Origin: Burkholderia sp.
GTDB lineage: Bacteria; Pseudomonadota; Gammaproteobacteria; Burkholderiales; Burkholderiaceae
Reading direction: 5' to 3'
Assembly (NCBI GenBank): GCA_040954445.1
Contig: CP144362.1
Location: forward strand, 62,001-126,000
Length of the DNA stretch: 64,000 nt
The notes beneath the pieces are model-generated. The model saw only the letters and a program-made list of their open reading frames with translations. It was not told the origin of the DNA and searched no databases. Positions 20,302 to 29,973 of the stretch are shown here, in pieces. Each line of letters opens with the position of its first letter. Positions within the stretch are counted from its first letter, which is position 1. A program made the position numbers and the translations under genes.

Positions 20302-20979
20302 GTGATCGAGGTTCATGCATTCGAAAGCCTGCAAACGCAGTGTGAAGCACTTGCGCAGGCGGTGCGCGCTGCGCTGGCCGAGCTGCTCGCCGAGCACGAG
20401 CGAGCGACGCTCGCCGTGTCGGGCGGTACCAGCCCGCGTCCGTTCTTGCAAACTCTGTCCACCGTCGAGCTCGACTGGGCCAAGGTCGACGTGAGCTTGG
20501 TCGACGACCGCTGGGTGGCCGACACCGACAGCGCGAGCAACGCGCAGCTGGTATACGACACGTTGCTGCGCCACGCCACCGGTGCGCGCTTTCTGCCGCT
20601 GGTCGACACTTCGGCCATGCTCGAGGCGCACGTCGCCGCGCTCAACGCGAACCCGGCCTACCGGCTGCCGAATGTCGCCGTGCTCGGCATGGGCGAGGAC
20701 GGCCATACCGCCTCAATCTTCGCCGACGCGCCCGAATGGGAGTTGGCGATCACGACCACCGAGCGCTACGTCGCTGTGCATCCAGGCACCGCGCCACATC
20801 CGCGCGTGAGCCTCTCGCTCGCTGCACTGCGCCGGGTCGACCGGCTCTTCCTGCTGATCGCGGGTGCCCGCAAGCACAAAATGCTTGAAGCCTCCGCTGC
20901 GGTTCCGCAGCGCAACGCAATTTCCCAACTGGCCAACGATAAGGGGACCCAGCTCCATGTCTACTGGTGCGAAAACTAA
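20302..20979 (+). CDS. pgl: 6-phosphogluconolactonase
   Basis: Hydrolyses 6-phosphogluconolactone in the oxidative pentose phosphate/Entner-Doudoroff route. 225 residues, NagB/RpiA-type fold. Motifs [13 protein letters not shown] (sugar-phosphate loop), VDDRWV, and [20 protein letters not shown] with the catalytic His. The GTG at 20302 is chosen because it gives the family start VIEVHAFES and has GGAGG at 20293-20297 ahead of it. The longer frame from 20203 reads through the IS-A right end. glk overlaps the 3' end by 23 bp, so the two are translationally coupled. Confidence 0.94.
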   Translation: MIEVHAFESLQTQCEALAQAVRAALAELLAEHERATLAVSGGTSPRPFLQTLSTVELDWAKVDVSLVDDRWVADTDSASNAQLVYDTLLRHATGARFLPLVDTSAMLEAHVAALNANPAYRLPNVAVLGMGEDGHTASIFADAPEWELAITTTERYVAVHPGTAPHPRVSLSLAALRRVDRLFLLIAGARKHKMLEASAAVPQRNAISQLANDKGTQLHVYWCEN

Positions 20980-22009
20980 CCCGGCTGACGACCCGCACGC
21001 CGACGGTCCGCGCCTGCTTGCCGACGTCGGCGGCACGAACACGCACTTCGCGCTAGAGACTGGCCCCGGCGAGATCACGCAGATCCGCGTCTACCCCAGT
21101 GCTCACTACCCAACGCTGACCGACGCGATCCGGAAGTATCTGAAGGACGTCAAGATTGACCGCGTCAACCACGCAGCGATCGCGATCGCCAACCCGGTTG
21201 ATGGCGACCAGGTACGGATGACCAACCACGACTGGAGCTTCTCGATCGAGGCCACGCATCATGCGCTGGGCTTTGATACGCTGCTGGTAGTCAACGACTT
21301 CACCGCGCTGGCGATGGCCCTGCCGAGCCTGACCGAAACGCAGCGCCAGCAGATCGGCGGCGGAACGCACCGCCAGCACAGTGTGATCGGCCTGATGGGC
21401 CCGGGAACCGGCCTGGGCGTATCTGGGCTGATCCCGGTCGACGACCGCTGGATCGCGCTGGGCAGCGAGGGTGGCCATGCTAGCTTCTCGCCGATGGACG
21501 AGCGAGAGGACCTGGTTATGCAGTACGCGCGCAAGAAGTGGCTGCATGTCTCGTTCGAGCGCGTGTGTGCCGGGCCTGGCATTGAGATCGTCTACCGCGC
21601 GCTGGCCGGACGCTATAAAAAATGCGTGCCCGCCAACTTCGGAACGCCCGAGATTGTCGAACGCGCCCATAAAGACGACGCGTTCGCGCTCGAGGCGGTC
21701 GACGTATTCTGCGCGATTCTCGGTACCTTCGCCGGCAACCTGGCGGTCACGCTCGGAGCGCTCGGAGGCGTGTACATCGGCGGCGGCGTGGTGCCTAAGC
21801 TCGGCGATTTGTTTCTGAAGTCGCGCTTTCGCGAGCGTTTCGAGTTCAAGGGCCGATTCTCGGACTACTGCGCGAACGTGCCGACTTACCTGATCAGGGC
21901 TGACTACCCAGCCTTCCTCGGCGTCTCGGCCCTCCTCGCCGAGCAGCTGTCGAACGTAAGCGATCCCAATACCACGTCTATCAATCTGCGCATTGAGCGA
22001 GAAGCGTAG
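20957..22009 (+). CDS. glk: Glucokinase, without the usual C-terminal RpiR domain
   Basis: ATP-dependent glucose phosphorylation. 350 residues from MSTGAKTNP, the family start, overlapping pgl by 23 bp. Nucleotide-binding [14 protein letters not shown], substrate region [39 protein letters not shown] and [11 protein letters not shown] are present. In Burkholderia this protein is typically a fusion of about 640 residues with a C-terminal RpiR-type HTH and SIS regulator. Here similarity stops right after LLAEQLSN, followed by a short unrelated tail ([17 protein letters not shown]) and a stop, then IS-A 54 bp later. The kinase domain looks complete; the regulatory half is lost or lies elsewhere. 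Confidence 0.94.
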   Translation: MSTGAKTNPADDPHADGPRLLADVGGTNTHFALETGPGEITQIRVYPSAHYPTLTDAIRKYLKDVKIDRVNHAAIAIANPVDGDQVRMTNHDWSFSIEATHHALGFDTLLVVNDFTALAMALPSLTETQRQQIGGGTHRQHSVIGLMGPGTGLGVSGLIPVDDRWIALGSEGGHASFSPMDEREDLVMQYARKKWLHVSFERVCAGPGIEIVYRALAGRYKKCVPANFGTPEIVERAHKDDAFALEAVDVFCAILGTFAGNLAVTLGALGGVYIGGGVVPKLGDLFLKSRFRERFEFKGRFSDYCANVPTYLIRADYPAFLGVSALLAEQLSNVSDPNTTSINLRIEREA

Positions 22010-22462
22010 GTACTCCAGTCCATTGCCAGGCTGCTCTGATCAGGCCGTTCAGCAGATCCTTGGGCGTTGTTGCATAAATTGAGCGTAAGAACGCAATGGC
22101 ATCGACGGGCATAATTTCAGGCGATACGAACGGATTGCGGACGAGCGAGGTCCGCCATACGGTTGATGACGCCGACGCGAATGGAGACCTCGGTCGCCTG
22201 CGAGTCGATGTGACGCGCCCAGAGACAGTTGCCGGTGAGGGTCTTGAACCGATGCATCGCATTCTCGGCAAGCGATCGCCGGTGGTAGCCACTGTCTTGC
22301 TTCCATTCTCGACGACAGTCACGGGCAATTGCATCAACCGCGCCATTACGCCACGCCGCACCGGGCATATCCGCTGGCCAATGAGCGGAACCCTCGCGTG
22401 GCGGATTCGAAGGAATAGCACTGCGTGCAGCAATGGCCGCAGGCATGGCTTGGTGTCGTAGG

Positions 22463-23584
22463 GGCGTTGTTGCATAAATCGAGCGAGATCCGTTGACGTT
22501 TACGCGCAACGGTCGCTGGGCCAGCCTCCTATCAAGTCAGATTCCAGAGTAATTGCCTAATTTTTGCCAAGAAAATGCGCAAGGACATACACAAGAAAGG
22601 TGAGCCGAAGGCACGCTACCGTGTCAGGAATTGGGCGGCCCATAATGAAGGCCTGATCAACCGGGGGAACGTAACAATATGGATAGATGAAGCCGTCTTT
22701 GCCAGAATACCCGATGCCATACCCACACGTGGTCGCCCGTGTCTATACGGCGATACGCTGATTCAGGCATTACTTGGCGTGAAGACCGTCTATCGACTGA
22801 CCTTGCGCGCCCTGCAAGGTTTCACCCAAAGTCTGCGCGATTTGGCCTTCCCGAGCTTGCCGGTGCCGAATTACACCACGCTCTGTCGCCGGGCAAAACG
22901 CTTGATGTCGAACTGCCGATCCTTCGTGACAATGAACCGATCCATCTGGTTGTCGACAGCACCGGTCTGAAGGTCTATGGAGAAGATGAATGGAAGGTGC
23001 GCCAGCACGGCTACTCGAAGCGGCGCACGTGGCGTAAAGTCCATCTCGCGCTCAACGCGAATACAGGTCAAGTGCATGCCGCGCTAATGACGAATCAGAA
23101 TGTGGCTGACGGTGACGATCTGGCCAAGTTGCTCGACCAGATTCCACGCGAAGAACAAATCGATGTCATCGGTGGTGACGGTGCCTACGACACCAAGCCA
23201 TGCCATGCGGCCATTGCTGCACGCAGTGCTATTCCTTCGATTCCGCCACGCGAGGGTGCCGCTCATTGGCCAGCGGATATGCCCGGTGCGGCGTGGCGTA
23301 ATGGCGCGGTTGATGCAATTGCCCGTGACGGTCGTCGAGAATGGAAGCAACACAGTGGCTACCACCGGCGATCGCTTGCCGAGAATGCGATGTATCGGTT
23401 CAAGACCCTCACCGGCCAGTGTCTCTGGGCGCGTCACATCGCCGCGCAGGCGACCGAGGTCGCCGTTCGCGGCGGCGTCATCAACCGCATGGCGGACCTC
23501 GCTCGTCCGCAATCCGTTCGTATCGCCTGAATTATGCCCGTCCGATGCCATGGCGTCCTCACGTTCGATTTATGCAACAACGCC
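22463..23584 (+). mobile_element. IS-A copy inserted in IS-A, perfect 9-bp duplication
   Basis: 1122 bp with intact repeats, flanked by TGTCGTAGG at 22454-22462 and 23585-23593. This is the cleanest demonstration of the element's ends and 9-bp target duplication. The transposase from 22575 has lost one A of an A5 run near 22897 and is frameshifted there. Confidence 0.95.
22575..23530 (+). pseudogene. IS5-family transposase, -1 in an A run
   Basis: N-terminal 108 residues in one frame (to CRRAK), the remainder including D128, D202 and E270 in a second frame. A single missing A in GGGCAAAACGC separates them. Otherwise it is nearly identical to intact copies, so the loss looks recent. Confidence 0.9.
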
Positions 23585-23690
23585 TGTCGTAGGCACCATC
23601 ACCGCCGATGACATCGATCTGTTCGTTACGCGGAATCTGGTCGAGCAACTTGGCTAGAGCGTCACCGTCAGCCTCATTCTGATACGTCAT

Positions 23691-24809
23691 TATTTATCTG
23701 AAATTCGTGATCTTGAAATTTGAAAATCGTCCCATCATGTGATGGCCATGCAAAAACAAGACATGAGATCGCTTCCTCGTGAGGCACGTGAAAAGCGGCG
23801 TCGGCAGGTAATCAACCTGCGCAGGCGAGGCTGGACCTACGACGAGATTGCCGAGCATACAAACCTGTCGCGCACCGGCGTGTTCGATATTTGTAAACGT
23901 TACGCCCGCGAAGGTTCGGCTGGATTGCGTGACAAGCCGAGCGGCGGAGCAGTGAACCCACGCCGTTGCCTGAGTAAGCAGCAGGAAGCGGAAATTCTCG
24001 CGCTGTTGCGCGATCAGATGCCGGACCAGTTGAAGATGTCGTTCGCGTTGTGGACGCGATATGCCGTGCGGGAGTTGATCCGGCAGCGATGCGGTTGGAC
24101 GCTGACGCTGCAGGGTGTCAGCCTGTATCTGACGCGCTGGGGTTTCACGCCGAAAAAGCCGATGAAACGGGCCTACGAGCAGCGACCGGAAGCGGTACAG
24201 GCATGGCTAAATGAGATGTACCCGGAGATTTCACGTCGGGCCATAGCCGAAGGCGCGGAGATCCAGTGGGGCGACGAAATGGGGCTGCGCTCGCACGATG
24301 TGCGAGGCCGCTCCTATGTGCCGATTGGCAAGTCGCCCGAGCGACGCGTGGCCAGTCGACGCGAAGACCTTTCGGTGATGTCGTCGGTGACGAACCGTGG
24401 CCAGGTGCGCTGGAAAGTCTGCCCGGGTGCGATGAACGCCGACATCCTGCTCGATTTCCTGAAGCGACTGATTAAAGACATGCGCAGCAAGAAGGTATTT
24501 CTGATTCTCGACAACTTGAAGGTTCATCACGCCAAGCCGGTCACCGCGTGGTTGGCCGAGCACGTCGACGAGATCGAAGTGTTCGACCTGCCGTCATACA
24601 GCTCAGAACTGAACCCCGACGAGATGCTCAATGCTGACCTGAAGGTGAACGTGACGAAACAGGCTCCGGCACGGACCAAGGGACATCTCAAAAAACGGTC
24701 ATCAGCCATCTACGTCGTCTCCAGAAATCACCACAACATCTCGCTCGCTATTTCATACGAACCAATTCGTTATGCAGCTTAAGTCAAATTTACATATTTC
24801 TGATCAATA
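23691..24809 (+). mobile_element. IS-B: intact IS630-type element
   Basis: About 1115 bp between TA dinucleotides (23691-23692 and 24808-24809). Left end TTTATCTGAAATTCGTGATC, right end complementary to TTGATCAGAAATATG. It is the only full-length IS-B in the window and carries an intact transposase. Its left end is the parent sequence of all hairpin MITEs listed here. Confidence 0.93.
23739..24782 (+). CDS. IS630-family transposase
   Basis: 347-residue DDE transposase (or 339 from the inner Met at MRSLPREAREKRRR). N-terminal helix-turn-helix pair: WTYDEIAEHTNLSRTGVFDICKRY (about 32-55, shown as the first HTH) and a winged region TRWGFTPKKP. Catalytic acids D179 (IQWGDEMGL), D258 (LILDNLKVHH) and E295 (LNPDEMLNADLK). 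Complete and probably the active source for the TA-flanked MITEs and micro-elements. Confidence 0.93.
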   Translation: MMAMQKQDMRSLPREAREKRRRQVINLRRRGWTYDEIAEHTNLSRTGVFDICKRYAREGSAGLRDKPSGGAVNPRRCLSKQQEAEILALLRDQMPDQLKMSFALWTRYAVRELIRQRCGWTLTLQGVSLYLTRWGFTPKKPMKRAYEQRPEAVQAWLNEMYPEISRRAIAEGAEIQWGDEMGLRSHDVRGRSYVPIGKSPERRVASRREDLSVMSSVTNRGQVRWKVCPGAMNADILLDFLKRLIKDMRSKKVFLILDNLKVHHAKPVTAWLAEHVDEIEVFDLPSYSSELNPDEMLNADLKVNVTKQAPARTKGHLKKRSSAIYVVSRNHHNISLAISYEPIRYAA

Positions 24810-24816
24810 ATGCTGA

Positions 24817-24892
24817 TGGTGCCGGAGATAGGAGTCGAACCTACGACCTTCGCGTTACGAATGCGCTGCTCTACCAACTGAGCTACACCGGC
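24817..24892 (-). tRNA. tRNA-Thr (CGT) with two stem mismatches
   Basis: 76 nt with encoded CCA. The anticodon loop TTCGTAA gives CGT. Compared with the usual bacterial sequence, position 67 is T so that 6:67 is T-T in the acceptor stem, and position 39 is C so that 31:39 is A-C in the anticodon stem. D arm and T arm fold. It lies between IS-B (ending 24809) and IS-A (starting 24902), so flanking DNA is almost gone. It may be functional or decaying; ACG codons can also be read by other Thr tRNAs. Confidence 0.85.
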
Positions 24893-24901
24893 GATAAAAT
24901 A

Positions 24902-26032
24902 GGCGTTGTTGCATCAATTGAGCGTGAGGACGCAATGGCATCAACGGGCATAATCACGCGATACGAACGGATTGCGGACGAGTGAGGCCCCCCGCCATGC
25001 GGTTGATGACGCCGCCCCCCACTCGCAGGCGACTTCGGTCGGCCTCGGAGGCGATGTGACGCGCCCAGAGACAGTTGTCGGTGAGGGTCTTCAACCGATA
25101 CATCGCATTCTCGGCAAGCGATCGCCGGTGGTAGCCACTGTATTGCTTCCATTCTCGACGACCGTCACGGGCAATTGCATCAACCGCGCCATTACGCCAC
25201 GCCGCACCGGGCATATCCGCTGGCCAATGAGTGGCACCCTCGCGTGGCGGAATCGAAGGAATAGGACGGCGTGCAGCCATGGCCGCATGGCATGGCTTGG
25301 TGTCGTAGTCACCGTCACTGCCGATGACATCGATTTGTTCTTCGCGTGGAATTTGGTCGAGCAACTTGGCCAGATCGTCACCGTCAGCCACATTCTGATT
25401 TGTCATTAGCGCGGCATGCACTTGACCTGTATTCGCGTTGAGCGCGAGATGGACTTTACGCCACGTGCGCCGCTTCGAGTAGCCGTGCTGGCGCACCTTC
25501 CATTCACTTTCTCCATAGACCTTCAGACCGGTGCTGTCGACAACCAGATGGATCGGTTCATTGTCACGAAGGATCGGCAGTTCGACATCAAGCGTTTTTG
25601 CCCGGCGACAGAGCGTGGTGTAATTCGGCACCGGCAAGCTCGTGAAGGCCAGATCGCGCAAACTTTGGGTGAAACCTTGCAGGGCGCGCACCGTCAGTCG
25701 ATAGACGGTCTTCACGCCAAGTAATGCCTGAATCAGCATATCGCCGTATAGACACGGGCGACCACGTGTGGGTATGGCGTCGGGTATTTTGGCAAGGACG
25801 GCTTCATTTATCCATATTGTTATGTTCCCCCAGTTGATCAGGCCTTCATTATAAGCCGCCCAATTCCTGACACGGTAGCGCGCCTTCGGCTCACCTTTCT
25901 TGTGTATGTCCTTGCGCATTTTCTTTCAAAAAATTAGGCAGTTACTCTGGAATCTGACTTGATAGGAAGCTGGCCCCGTAACCGTTGCGCATAAACATCA
26001 ACGGATCACGCTCGATTTATGCAACAATCGTC
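24902..26032 (-). mobile_element. IS-A copy with near-perfect 9-bp duplication
   Basis: 1131 bp flanked by GATAAAATA (24893-24901) and TATAAAATA (26033-26041), one mismatch. Terminal repeats are slightly diverged (GCATCAATTGAGC; CAACAATCGTC). Confidence 0.9.
24954..25919 (-). CDS. IS5-family (IS903 group) transposase, diverged variant
   Basis: 321 residues, open throughout. All three catalytic acids are present (VVDST, GSDGDYD, SLAENAMYR). It differs from the main type at GGDGAYD (GSDGDYD) and has three extra residues near the C-terminus (EADRSRLRVGGGV). Activity is uncertain because of the changes beside the second Asp. Confidence 0.85.
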   Translation of the reverse strand: MRKDIHKKGEPKARYRVRNWAAYNEGLINWGNITIWINEAVLAKIPDAIPTRGRPCLYGDMLIQALLGVKTVYRLTVRALQGFTQSLRDLAFTSLPVPNYTTLCRRAKTLDVELPILRDNEPIHLVVDSTGLKVYGESEWKVRQHGYSKRRTWRKVHLALNANTGQVHAALMTNQNVADGDDLAKLLDQIPREEQIDVIGSDGDYDTKPCHAAMAARRPIPSIPPREGATHWPADMPGAAWRNGAVDAIARDGRREWKQYSGYHRRSLAENAMYRLKTLTDNCLWARHIASEADRSRLRVGGGVINRMAGGLTRPQSVRIA

Positions 26033-26172
26033 TATAAAATAGGTGAATTGTAGGGTGATTTCTTCGAGGCTCACAAGAGGTCTGGCAAGAAAATTTTCAA
26101 AATCTGCTTTGGTGTCGATTAAAAAATTATCCATAAATTATAGCGGACTCGGTTATTTAGACACGCTTTTAC
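26033..26172. other. AT-rich stretch, unidentified
   Basis: About 140 bp with no recognisable coding sequence, between an IS-A target duplication and the IS3-type fragment. It is clearly more AT-rich than the surroundings. Confidence 0.3.
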
Positions 26173-26358
26173 GATCAGGCCGAGAGCTTCAAAAGACTGG
26201 CCTGACGGGCTTCGATGGGTGTGATTTGAAGCCAAGTTTTTCGAGACGCCATTGGCGATTGTATCGATCCTGGAACGCGACGACGGCAGCACGAACTTCT
26301 TCAACGTTTTTGAACAAATGCCCGTAGATAGCTTGCTCCTTCAGAGTCTGGTTGAAAC
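26173..26358 (-). pseudogene. IS3-family transposase, 3' fragment
   Basis: The minus strand encodes RFNQTLKEQAIYGHLFKN, EVRAAVVAFQDRYNRQW and RLEKLGFKS, the C-terminal end of an IS3-type integrase-core transposase (OrfB) following the catalytic Glu region. The rest of the element is absent. The same 3' end occurs at 18168. Confidence 0.75.
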
Positions 26359-27479
26359 GGCGTTGTTGCATAAATCGGGCGAGAGCCGGTAACGGTTTAC
26401 GCGCAACGGCCTGGGCCAGCCTCCTGTTATCAAGTCAGATTCCAGCGTAACTGCCTAATTTTTCCAAGAAAATGCGCAAGGGCATACACAAGACAGGTGA
26501 GCCGAAGGCGCGCTTCCATGTCAGGAATTGGGCGGCCTATAATGAAGGCTTCATCAACCGGGGAACCTAACAATATGGATAGATAAAGCCGTCCTTGCCA
26601 GAATGCCCGATGCCATACCCACACGTGGTCGCCCGTGTGTATACGGCGATACGCTGATTCAGGCATTACTTGGCGTGAAGACCGTCTATCGACTGACCTT
26701 GCGCGCCCTGCAAGGTTTCACCCAAAGTCTGCGCGATTTGGCCTTCCCGAGCTTGCCGGTGCCGAATTACACCACGCTCTGTCGCCGGGCAAAAACGCTT
26801 GATGTCAAACTGCCGATCCTTCGTGACAATGAACCGATCCATCTGGTTGTCGACAGCACCGGTCTGAAGGTCTATGGAGAAGGTGAATGGAAGGTGCGCC
26901 AGCACGGCTACTCGAAGCGGCGCACGTGGCGTAAAGTCCATCTCGCGCTCAACGCGAATACAGGTCGAGTGCATGCCGCGCTAATGACGAATCAGAATGT
27001 GGCTGACGGTGACGCTCTGGCCAAGTTGCTCGACCAGATTCCACGCGAAGAACAAATCGATGTCATCGGCGGTGACGGTGCCTACGACACCAAGCCATGC
27101 CATGCGGCCATTGCTGCACGCAGTGCTATTCCTTCGATTCCGCCACGCGAGGGTGCCGCTCATTGGCCAGCGGATATGCCCGGTGCGGCGTGGCGTAATG
27201 GCGCGGTTGATGCAATTGCCCGTGACGGTCGTCGAGAATGGAAGCAACACAGTGGCTACCACCGGCGATCGCTTGCCGAGAATGCGATGTATCGGTTCAA
27301 GACCCTCACCGGAAACTGTCTCTGGGCGCGTCACATCGCCTCGTAGGCGACCGAGGTCGCCGTTCGAGTCGGCGTCATGAACCGTATAGCGGACCTCGCT
27401 CGTCCGCAATCCGTTCGTATCGCGTGATTATGCCCGTTAATGCCATTGCGTCCTCACGCTCAATTTATGCAACAACGCA
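26359..27479 (+). mobile_element. IS-A full-length copy, transposase broken
   Basis: About 1121 bp. The transposase start ATG is at 26468, but one G is lost in the CCGGGGG run (near 26561), and CAG is TAG near 27345 after WARHIAS. The right repeat ends ACGCA. No target duplication. Confidence 0.88.
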
Positions 27480-27515
27480 GGCATCTCAAGAAAGCCGTCA
27501 TCAGCCACGACGCCA
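27480..27515 (+). mobile_element. IS-B 3' coding scrap
   Basis: GGCATCTCAAGAAAGCCGTC and following bases match the GHLKKRSSAIY codons of the IS-B transposase for about 35 bp, right at the end of rodZ. Confidence 0.55.
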
Positions 27516-27519
27516 ACTG

Positions 27520-28563
27520 TCAGGGCAGCACGAAGCGCACAACGTTACCTTTACCCTCCGAATATTTCGCTGGATCGAGGATTTTTCCGGCGAACGTGAC
27601 CGACTCGAGGCCGGCCCGGTTGCCGATCGTCACGCGCAGCGGCGCATCGCCCGCCGCCACCCGGCGCGTCTCACCGGCCTTCACGAGGGCCGACACGAGT
27701 TCCTTGCCGCTCTTGTCGCGTACGCTGATCCAGCAATCCTGCTTGACCGCGATGCTGAGCACCGACTGGCCGGCTGCCGCGATCACGCGCGTGCCGTCAG
27801 CCGCCGATGCCGCAGGCACCACCTCTGCCGACCCGGCGGCCTGGGCTGCCACGGAGGGGCTCGTCGTAACCGAAGCGCCAGCATCATTCTTGGCAGGCGC
27901 ATTGTCTTCGGCACTCGCGTCGGCATCCGAGGCGACACCATCCTTCACCGTCGAGCCGCCCACCGCGATCGCGATGGTATCGGAGGAGGTGGTTTCCGCT
28001 TGGTCCGCCACCGAGGAAGTTTGCTCCGCCTCCGAAGCGACCGGAGAAGCCGTGCCAGTGTTGGACTTAATGCGCGCAAGCCAGTTTTCGAAATCGCTGC
28101 TCGAATGCCACATCGCCGCCGCGATCAGAATTACGTTCGCCGCCAGTACGCCCCAAAGCCAGATACGGTCGCGTATCGGCGCGCCAAGGGGGATCGAGAC
28201 GCGACCGCGGGACAGGCCAGTACCGGCGGAGGCCGGCATCGATAGATCGACTTCCGGAACACCCTTTTCGCGGTGCAGTGCCTGCGCGAACGGCTCCGGA
28301 TCGACGCCGAGCATCTTCGCGTAGCTGCGCACCACGCCGACCGCGAAGGTCGCGCCTGGCATCGGACTAATGTCGCCGTCTTCCAGCGCGCGCAGCTTCG
28401 GCACCGACACCTTCAGACGCGAGGATACGTCTGCCACCAACCAACCCTTTGCCTCGCGCAACTGCGCGAGGCGCGCCCCGACCGCCGCCAACGACTCCAA
28501 CTCCGCCGCCGGCTGGTGCTCGGCGTTCGTCTCTGTGCCTGTTGGCGATTGCGGCTCGCTCAT
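27520..28563 (-). CDS. rodZ: RodZ, cytoskeletal/cell-shape protein
   Basis: 347-residue inner-membrane bitopic protein linking MreB to the elongasome. N-terminal Xre-type HTH domain (about 24-95: LAQLREAKGWLVADVSSRLK, LEDGDISPMPGATFAVGVV), basic juxtamembrane, TM helix IWLWGVLAANVILIAAAM (about 133-151), a long Ala/Ser/Thr-rich periplasmic linker (about 165-260), and the C-terminal DUF4115 domain (VLSIAVKQDCWISVRDKSG ... AGDAPLRVTIGNRAGLESV). Full length. rlmN and ndk lie upstream on the same strand, the usual order, but ispG, which normally follows, is missing and IS sequence starts 5 bp after the stop. Confidence 0.93.
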   Translation of the reverse strand: MSEPQSPTGTETNAEHQPAAELESLAAVGARLAQLREAKGWLVADVSSRLKVSVPKLRALEDGDISPMPGATFAVGVVRSYAKMLGVDPEPFAQALHREKGVPEVDLSMPASAGTGLSRGRVSIPLGAPIRDRIWLWGVLAANVILIAAAMWHSSSDFENWLARIKSNTGTASPVASEAEQTSSVADQAETTSSDTIAIAVGGSTVKDGVASDADASAEDNAPAKNDAGASVTTSPSVAAQAAGSAEVVPAASAADGTRVIAAAGQSVLSIAVKQDCWISVRDKSGKELVSALVKAGETRRVAAGDAPLRVTIGNRAGLESVTFAGKILDPAKYSEGKGNVVRFVLP

Positions 28564-28673
28564 CCTAATCCTCGCGTCGATTCTTCTTCACTTGCACGAC
28601 CGCGTCGGTGCATCGCCCGGCACTGAAGCGCAGCTTTTAAACAGAGACGGGCCAAGCCCGCCCCAGATCATTT

Positions 28674-29813
28674 TCATGTCGCCCGGACTTCGATGACCTT
28701 GCCCGCTCCTTTCTTCCGTTCCGCCAGGCGCGTGCGGTCCTTCACGGTGCCGGCAAGTTGACCGCAGGCCGCGTCAATGTCATCGCCGCGCGTCTTGCGC
28801 ACGGTCGCGACCACGCCGGCATCGATCAAGATCTGCGAGAACTGCTTGATTCGCTGGTTCTTCGAGCGAAGTAACCCCGATTCTGGGAACGGATTAAACG
28901 GGATCAGATTGAATTTGCACGGTACATCGTGAGTCACCTCGAGCAGCTCACGCGCATGTGCGTCGGTATCGTTGACGCCGTCGAGCATGCAGTATTCGAA
29001 TGTGATGAAATCCCGCGGAGCGAAGGTCAGATAGCGCTGACATGCGGCCATCAGATCCCGCAGCGGATACTTCTTGTTGAGCGGCACCAGTTCGTCGCGC
29101 AGCGCATCGTTCGGCGCATGCAGCGAAACCGCTAGCGCAACCGGAAGCTCGGTGCTGAGGCGGTCTATCATCGGCACCACGCCGGAGGTGGAGAGCGTAA
29201 CGCGGCGCCGTGACAACCCGTAGGCATTGTCGTTGAGCATCATCCGCATGGCTGGCACCACCGCGCTGTAGTTGAGCAGCGGCTCGCCCATGCCCATCAT
29301 CACCACGTTGGTGACGACGCGCTCGGCTTTACCGTTCGGCCCAGGGGCACGCCCTAGCGAATCGCGCAGCGCGAATTCCGCCATGCGCAATTGCCCGACG
29401 ATTTCGGCTGTCGAGAGATTGCGAGAAAACCCCTGTTTTCCCGTCGAACAGAATCGACAGTTCACGACGCATCCGGCCTGCGAGGAAACGCACAGTGTGC
29501 CGCGTTTTTCTTCCGGGATAAACACGGTCTCGACCGTGTTGCCGTTGCCCACGTCGATCAGCCACTTGTGCGTGCCGTCAGACGAAACGGGATCGCTAGC
29601 AATCTCTGGCATGCCGATCGTCGCGCGGCCCTTGAGCTTTTCGCGCAAAGACTTCGCGAGATCGGTCATGCCGTCAAAATCTGCTGTGTTGTATTGATGA
29701 ATCCAGCGCTGCAGCTGCTTGGCGCGAAACGGCTTCTCGCCGAGGCTTCCACAGTACGCGACGAGGCCTTCGGGGTCGAAGTCGAGAAGATTGACGGAAG
29801 TTTTGCTCGTCAT
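28674..29813 (-). CDS. rlmN: 23S rRNA/tRNA adenine-C2 methyltransferase RlmN
   Basis: Radical-SAM enzyme methylating A2503 of 23S rRNA and A37 of some tRNAs. 379 residues. Cluster motif [11 protein letters not shown] at about residues 115-125, glycine-rich MGMGEPLLN, and the C-terminal ACGQLAG with the catalytic resolving Cys. Full length with no lesion. It lies between ndk and rodZ on one strand; the ndk-rlmN spacer now contains a MITE (29855-29973). Confidence 0.96.
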   Translation of the reverse strand: MTSKTSVNLLDFDPEGLVAYCGSLGEKPFRAKQLQRWIHQYNTADFDGMTDLAKSLREKLKGRATIGMPEIASDPVSSDGTHKWLIDVGNGNTVETVFIPEEKRGTLCVSSQAGCVVNCRFCSTGKQGFSRNLSTAEIVGQLRMAEFALRDSLGRAPGPNGKAERVVTNVVMMGMGEPLLNYSAVVPAMRMMLNDNAYGLSRRRVTLSTSGVVPMIDRLSTELPVALAVSLHAPNDALRDELVPLNKKYPLRDLMAACQRYLTFAPRDFITFEYCMLDGVNDTDAHARELLEVTHDVPCKFNLIPFNPFPESGLLRSKNQRIKQFSQILIDAGVVATVRKTRGDDIDAACGQLAGTVKDRTRLAERKKGAGKVIEVRAT

Positions 29814-29854
29814 GGTGCCCTACTTTGCCGCGTGCGCCGGATTTCGTTACCCGC

Positions 29855-29973
29855 TATTGATCAAAAATTTGTGATCTTGAAATTTGCAAATCCATCCCTT
29901 ATATCTCGTTTTTCCATGTCCATCACATGAGGGACGATTTTCAAATTTCAAGATCACAAATTTTTGATCAATA
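29855..29973. repeat. IS-B hairpin MITE 5, inserted in the ndk stop codon
   Basis: 119 bp between TA dinucleotides. The outer 32 bp of each arm are identical and carry the same TTGATCAAAAATTTG variant; the inner arms differ at a few sites. The target TA was in the ndk stop codon, so the element now provides that gene's stop. Confidence 0.92.

Larger units (their letters stand above)
22063..23690 (-). mobile_element. IS-A right part, interrupted by another IS-A
   Basis: Minus-strand copy made of 22063-22462 and 23585-23690. The plus-strand copy 22463-23584 is inserted in it with a perfect 9-bp duplication, and IS-B cuts its other end at the TA of the CATTA sequence (23691). Confidence 0.9.

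Noticed and set aside
20188..22462. pgl-glk as cargo of an IS-A composite transposon
   Set aside because: IS-A pieces flank almost every gene here, the flanking copies are incomplete, and no outer 9-bp duplication matches.
27238..28245. 335-residue plus-strand frame
   Set aside because: Antisense to rodZ and fused to IS-A sequence; rodZ on the other strand has clear domain structure.
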